Positions 63,272-64,000 of a stretch of 64,000 nt of DNA are shown here, one piece after another. Both the position numbers and the translations under genes were made by a program. Origin of the DNA: Setophaga petechia. Lineage: Eukaryota; Chordata; Aves; Passeriformes; Parulidae. The notes beneath the pieces are model-generated. The model worked only from the letters and a program-made list of their open reading frames with translations. It did not search any database and was not told the DNA's origin. The number at the start of each line of letters is the position of its first letter. The stretch's first letter is position 1. The stretch is from assembly GCA_024362935.1 (NCBI GenBank), contig JANCRA010000007.1, forward strand, positions 20,175,003 through 20,239,002, given 5' to 3'.

Positions 63272-63381
63272 AAACTCGAAAGAGTGCCTGTGGCGTGGTG
63301 TACACAGTGAAGAAGCCTCGCAAGGTTGAGGAGGAAGAAACAGCAGTGCCAGCCTGCAAAAAAGCTAAGACTCAAGCTTGA
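63272..63381 (+). CDS. RPP30: RPP30 exon 11 (C-terminus)
   Basis: This exon completes Glu233 and encodes residues 234-268, ending KKAKTQA before TGA at 63379-63381. It carries two basic clusters (KKPRK and KKAK) around an acidic run, EEEE, which suggests a bipartite nuclear localisation signal. This tail is expected to be the most variable part of the protein. Total length, 268 residues, equals that of the human protein as I recall it. Confidence 0.94.
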
Positions 63382-63697
63382 GGACTGAACAAGTTGTCAA
63401 CAGAGGCCTCCATCTCGTCTTTACCCAGTGTTGAGTCTTCCTCCAGTCAGCCTAATTTTTCCCTTACTACATTGCTCAGCCTGCAGAAGAATTATTCTTC
63501 CAGCATTCAAGTGAGAAAAACTGTGTGAATTGAGACTGCTGAATAGTATTCACCACATCTGAAAGGTCATGCTGGGCTTCTGGCCAAGGGCAGGAGACTG
63601 ACGCTTCACCCTCCCTTAGGTGTCCTGGAGTTAATGCAAACTCAACAGAACATTTCCAACGTGGAAGTTTTTACTTGTACATGTGCATTCCTTTTTT

Positions 63698-63703
63698 ATT
63701 AAA
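63698..63703 (+). terminator. Possible proximal poly(A) signal ATTAAA
   Basis: ATTAAA lies 317 bases after the RPP30 stop codon. It is the commonest variant of AATAAA. T- and GT-containing sequence follows (GTTTCTCAAGTTTT near 63746), so use is plausible but unproven. Confidence 0.5.
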
Positions 63704-63853
63704 AACATGTCTAAGAGCACATGCCTTCATAGTCTAGCTCCTCTGGTTTCTCAAGTTTTAAACACATCTCTGTACAGCTGCAAGCCTGTAAATGAAGTAC
63801 CTTCAAGTGGCATGTGAAGAAACTTTTCAATCAGATCCTGAAGCACTGTATAT

Positions 63854-63859
63854 AATAAA
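63854..63859 (+). terminator. Poly(A) signal AATAAA
   Basis: Canonical AATAAA lies 473 bases after the RPP30 stop codon. It is followed by a T/C-rich stretch (GTTTCTTCTCCCCCAGTTTCTTG). It is probably the main 3'-end signal of RPP30. Confidence 0.65.
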
Positions 63860-63880
63860 GTTTCTTCTCCCCCAGTTTCT

Positions 63881-64000
63881 TGAAGCACATTGCTGTGGCC
63901 ACTGGGGTGCCTGAATGATTGAACTGCTGCTGAGTTGGGTGATGAACAGACTGAGTTAGCCAGCACTGATGTAATATCTGTTTCCTGCCAGGCTTGCTGC
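63881..64000. other. Sequence downstream of RPP30
   Basis: The last ~120 bases follow the presumed RPP30 cleavage region. Nothing recognisable is present. Confidence 0.5.

Larger units (their letters stand above)
63382..63880 (+). other. RPP30: RPP30 3' UTR
   Basis: Sequence after the stop codon up to just beyond the AATAAA at 63854-63859. An earlier ATTAAA at 63698-63703 offers a shorter alternative. The true cleavage site is not visible. Confidence 0.65.

Noticed and set aside
1..64000. tRNA, rRNA, CRISPR arrays, operons, ribosome-binding sites, viral insertions
   Set aside because: No cloverleaf, rRNA-like block, spaced repeat array or viral coding frame was seen, and bacterial-type signals do not apply to vertebrate nuclear DNA.

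Overview
The window is nuclear DNA from a vertebrate, most likely a bird. Coding sequence is split into short exons with GT-AG introns, two CpG-rich promoter islands stand out from an AT-rich background, and the two recognisable genes are the serotonin receptor HTR7 and the RNase P/MRP subunit RPP30. From memory, these genes are also head-to-head neighbours on human chromosome 10q23. The compact HTR7 intron (about 21 kb) and the lack of obvious dispersed repeats fit a bird better than a mammal, but species was not tested.

Layout: 1-17,943 has no recognisable gene and should be HTR7 intron 2 and/or downstream DNA. HTR7 lies on the minus strand: exon 2 at 17,946-18,696, intron 1 at 18,697-39,954, and coding exon 1 at 39,955-40,481, with its CpG island reaching about 41,130. 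The 41.1-46.7 kb interval separates the two genes and holds a 195-bp perfect CTCCT microsatellite and a 103-bp inverted repeat with 32-bp arms. RPP30 lies on the plus strand from 47,167 (ATG) to 63,381 (TGA) in eleven coding exons. Joined, they give 268 codons with no frame break, and two poly(A) signals follow. The last ~120 bases are downstream of RPP30.

The two genes are functionally unrelated: a Gs-coupled 5-HT receptor and a tRNA/rRNA-processing subunit. Their start codons are 6.7 kb apart and each has its own CpG island, so this is not a tight bidirectional promoter.

The best second-look items are: an exact U12-type 5' splice site in RPP30 intron 9; the HTR7 exon 2 donor that overlaps a stop codon, which offers a short C-terminal isoform when unspliced; a uORF overlapping the HTR7 start; the 32-bp inverted repeat; and two 38-bp AT-rich palindromes. 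I found no convincing new biological system. Frames, splice sites and repeats were read by eye, and no alignment or database search was run.
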